In this document: in pieces, positions 62,424-64,000 of the stretch
Numbering within the stretch: the first letter of the stretch is position 1
Layout: each line of letters begins with the position of its first letter
Assembly: GCF_024679245.1 (NCBI RefSeq)
Contig: NC_090184.1
Span: forward strand, 2,366,547-2,430,546
Reading direction: 5' to 3'
Origin: Pseudorasbora parva
Taxonomy: Eukaryota; Chordata; Actinopteri; Cypriniformes; Gobionidae
Length of the DNA stretch: 64,000 nt
Translations under genes and position numbers: made by a program
Notes under the pieces: generated by a model
Seen by the model: only the letters and a program-made list of their open reading frames with translations
The model's database searches: none
What the model was told of the DNA's origin: nothing

Positions 62424-63618
62424 TTAAAGGGGGGGTGAAACACTCAGTTTCAGTCAATCTCATGCCAATCTTGAGTACCTGTAGAGTAGTATTGCATCCT
62501 TCATATCTCCGAAAAGTCTTTAGTTTTTTTCATATTTATAAAAGAAATATGGGCTGTACCGAGTCTTTCCGGAAAAAAACCAGCGGCTGGAGGCGTATCG
62601 AGTGGGCGGAGCTAAAGAATGATGAGCGCACACAAAGCGGTGACGTCCTCAAGCGTGGAGAAACCCATCGCTATCTCAGCTAATACAGATAATGATCCAC
62701 AATCAAATCTGAGGGAGAAATAAATTGAACAGGAGAAACAGCAGCAGCAGGACGTCCGTCTCTGTGGTATGGACTGTATTTAGTGGCCTGTCAACATTTG
62801 TGTGTTTACTCGCAGTTTATGAGGACATGATTCGGTTTATGGACTATTGTATGCGACTAAACCTTAGAAGTAGCAAGCAAAACGGTTTTGCACGTCAGAC
62901 TAGTGTAACGTTATACAGAACAACAATGGAGTCCGTTAGCGCATTTGAATGACGAAGCACGCGATCGTGTCGTTTACTGATGTTTACTCACGCGACGATA
63001 GCCGACAGCACAGACATTTGAAGCCGGCTGCTTCCAAAGCAGGACCGAAGCTTTATCGCTGGGACCGCTCCGTCAAAAACACACTTCTTTGGTATGATTT
63101 GGTGAAGTCCTGACAGCAGTGAACGGTGGAGATCCACTTTGAGACGCGACTGAAGCGATGCTGTGAAGCTTCCCGTCATTTCTGCGTTCAGATTGGTTCA
63201 AATGCAGCGCTGTCTTCCCAGAATGCTGTGCTGAAGCGTTGAAGTCGCTCGACGTCACCCATAGGAATAAAGTGGAGCGCGGCATGACAGAAGTGTTCAC
63301 GGACGACTGGATCTGCACCTGAGAGACTGTTTACGGCGTGCATTTCCTCTCTCGCTCTAGTCACACACACCCTACCGGGAGAAGAGCCCGTACGGCCCAT
63401 ACAAGGACCTTCCGCTCTATTAACATCAAGCCGACCCATACTCGAAAAAAACTCTCTGAAACTTGTGAGAAACCGGAAGGAGTATTTTTAACACAGAAAT
63501 ACTCCATCAAACGTCCAACATTAGTTTTTGAAACTTTGTCTATGTTTAGGATGGGAATCCAAGTCTTTAACAGTGTAAAGCTCAGTATGCATGAAACAGC
63601 ATTTCACCCCCCCTTTAA
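62424..63618. mobile_element. 1.2-kb nonautonomous DNA element, dcp1a intron 1
   Basis: TTAAAGGGGGGGTGAAACAC on the left and its counterpart ATTTCACCCCCCCTTTAA on the right are inverted ends. The interior contains a GC-richer segment with short open stretches but no transposase. It is a type widespread in cyprinids. Confidence 0.75.
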
Positions 63619-63938
63619 GTAGGAGGGGGGAAAAAATAGATTAAAATTGTAAATTGAATTTTTTGGCAAAAAATCTGGGATTTTTTTTTGGGGGGGGCCA
63701 TATTGCCCAGCCCTACTGTTTGTTATAATTATGGTTCATGTCATAATCATGACTTGGTATGCTATAATTTTGACATTAATCATAATGGTGACTTACAATG
63801 GCATAATTCAGATTTCTCCTTGGGTGGTGAAAATGGGCTTCTCTCAGACTAAACTCATGAACTCAAAGGTGGTTTAAGTCGTATGTTTTTTTCCAGATGT
63901 GCCGTGGAGGTGATTGTAATGGTGACTTACAAGGTTGC

Positions 63939-64000
63939 AATATTGTCCTGTTTAACACTGTGAAGCTGCTTTGAAACAATCGTCATTGTAAAAGTGCGAT
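63939..64000. repeat. Interspersed repeat end, inverted copy of 37241-37320
   Basis: AATATTGTCCTGTTTAACAC continues to GCTGCTTTGAAACAATCGTC and the window edge. It is the reverse complement of the segment after the (TCAA)n run in cacna1d intron 3. Confidence 0.7.

Noticed and set aside
62725..63440. Short open frames inside the 1.2-kb element in dcp1a intron 1
   Set aside because: They lie within a nonautonomous transposon, overlap on both strands and match no protein.

Overview
The window is vertebrate, almost certainly teleost and probably cyprinid, nuclear DNA. This rests on intron-split genes with GT-AG borders, dense short inverted-repeat transposons of types common in carp and zebrafish genomes, Tc1, hAT and LINE remnants, and very long (CA)n and (TA)n runs. 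No prokaryotic feature is present. Two genes can be supported, arranged head to head. On the minus strand, positions 57381 to 1 hold the 5' part of an L-type voltage-gated calcium channel alpha-1 subunit, best matched to CACNA1D (Cav1.3). Thirteen exons join into one continuous 1737-nt (579-codon) reading frame. It runs from the N-terminus through all of domain I, the beta-subunit binding site and the I-II linker into IIS2, where the window ends. On the plus strand, 60881-61015 is the first coding exon of the decapping activator DCP1, best matched to DCP1A. The same neighbour pair (CACNA1D/DCP1A, and the paralogous CACNA1C/DCP1B) lies head to head in mammals, which supports both calls. The two products do not work in one pathway. 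The channel carries depolarisation-activated Ca2+ current and DCP1A acts in mRNA decapping. 

Layout: 1-12.5 kb holds channel exons 13 to 5 with compact introns, several palindromic MITEs, two LINE fragments and a 758-bp hAT-like insert exactly at the exon 7 splice donor. 12.5-24.5 kb is intron 4, with a 6.9-kb array of 30-bp units (about 229 copies) and a 36-bp array near exon 4. 24.6-48.9 kb is intron 3, with a 4.2-kb array of 42-bp units (about 100 copies), a dead Tc1-like transposon, many nested MITEs and a 4.3-kb array of 62-bp units (about 68 copies). 49-54.9 kb is intron 2, with a 61-bp array carrying AP-1-like motifs and a nested transposon stack. 54.9-57.4 kb holds exon 2 and two alternative candidate first exons. 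57.4-60.9 kb is the shared AT-rich intergenic region. 60.9-64 kb holds dcp1a exon 1 and its first intron. 

The most notable points are these. At least five intronic minisatellites make up about 17 kb, roughly a quarter of the window, and they cluster in introns 2-4 of a Cav1 gene. The 30-bp array recalls the 30-bp repeat reported in intron 3 of human CACNA1C. A transposon target duplication has copied the exon 7 splice donor. The exon 6 acceptor lies in a (TA)n(TG)n tract with no polypyrimidine run. The I-II linker has a 27-nt micro-exon. The very long open frames inside the 30-bp and 42-bp arrays are artefacts of unit lengths divisible by three.
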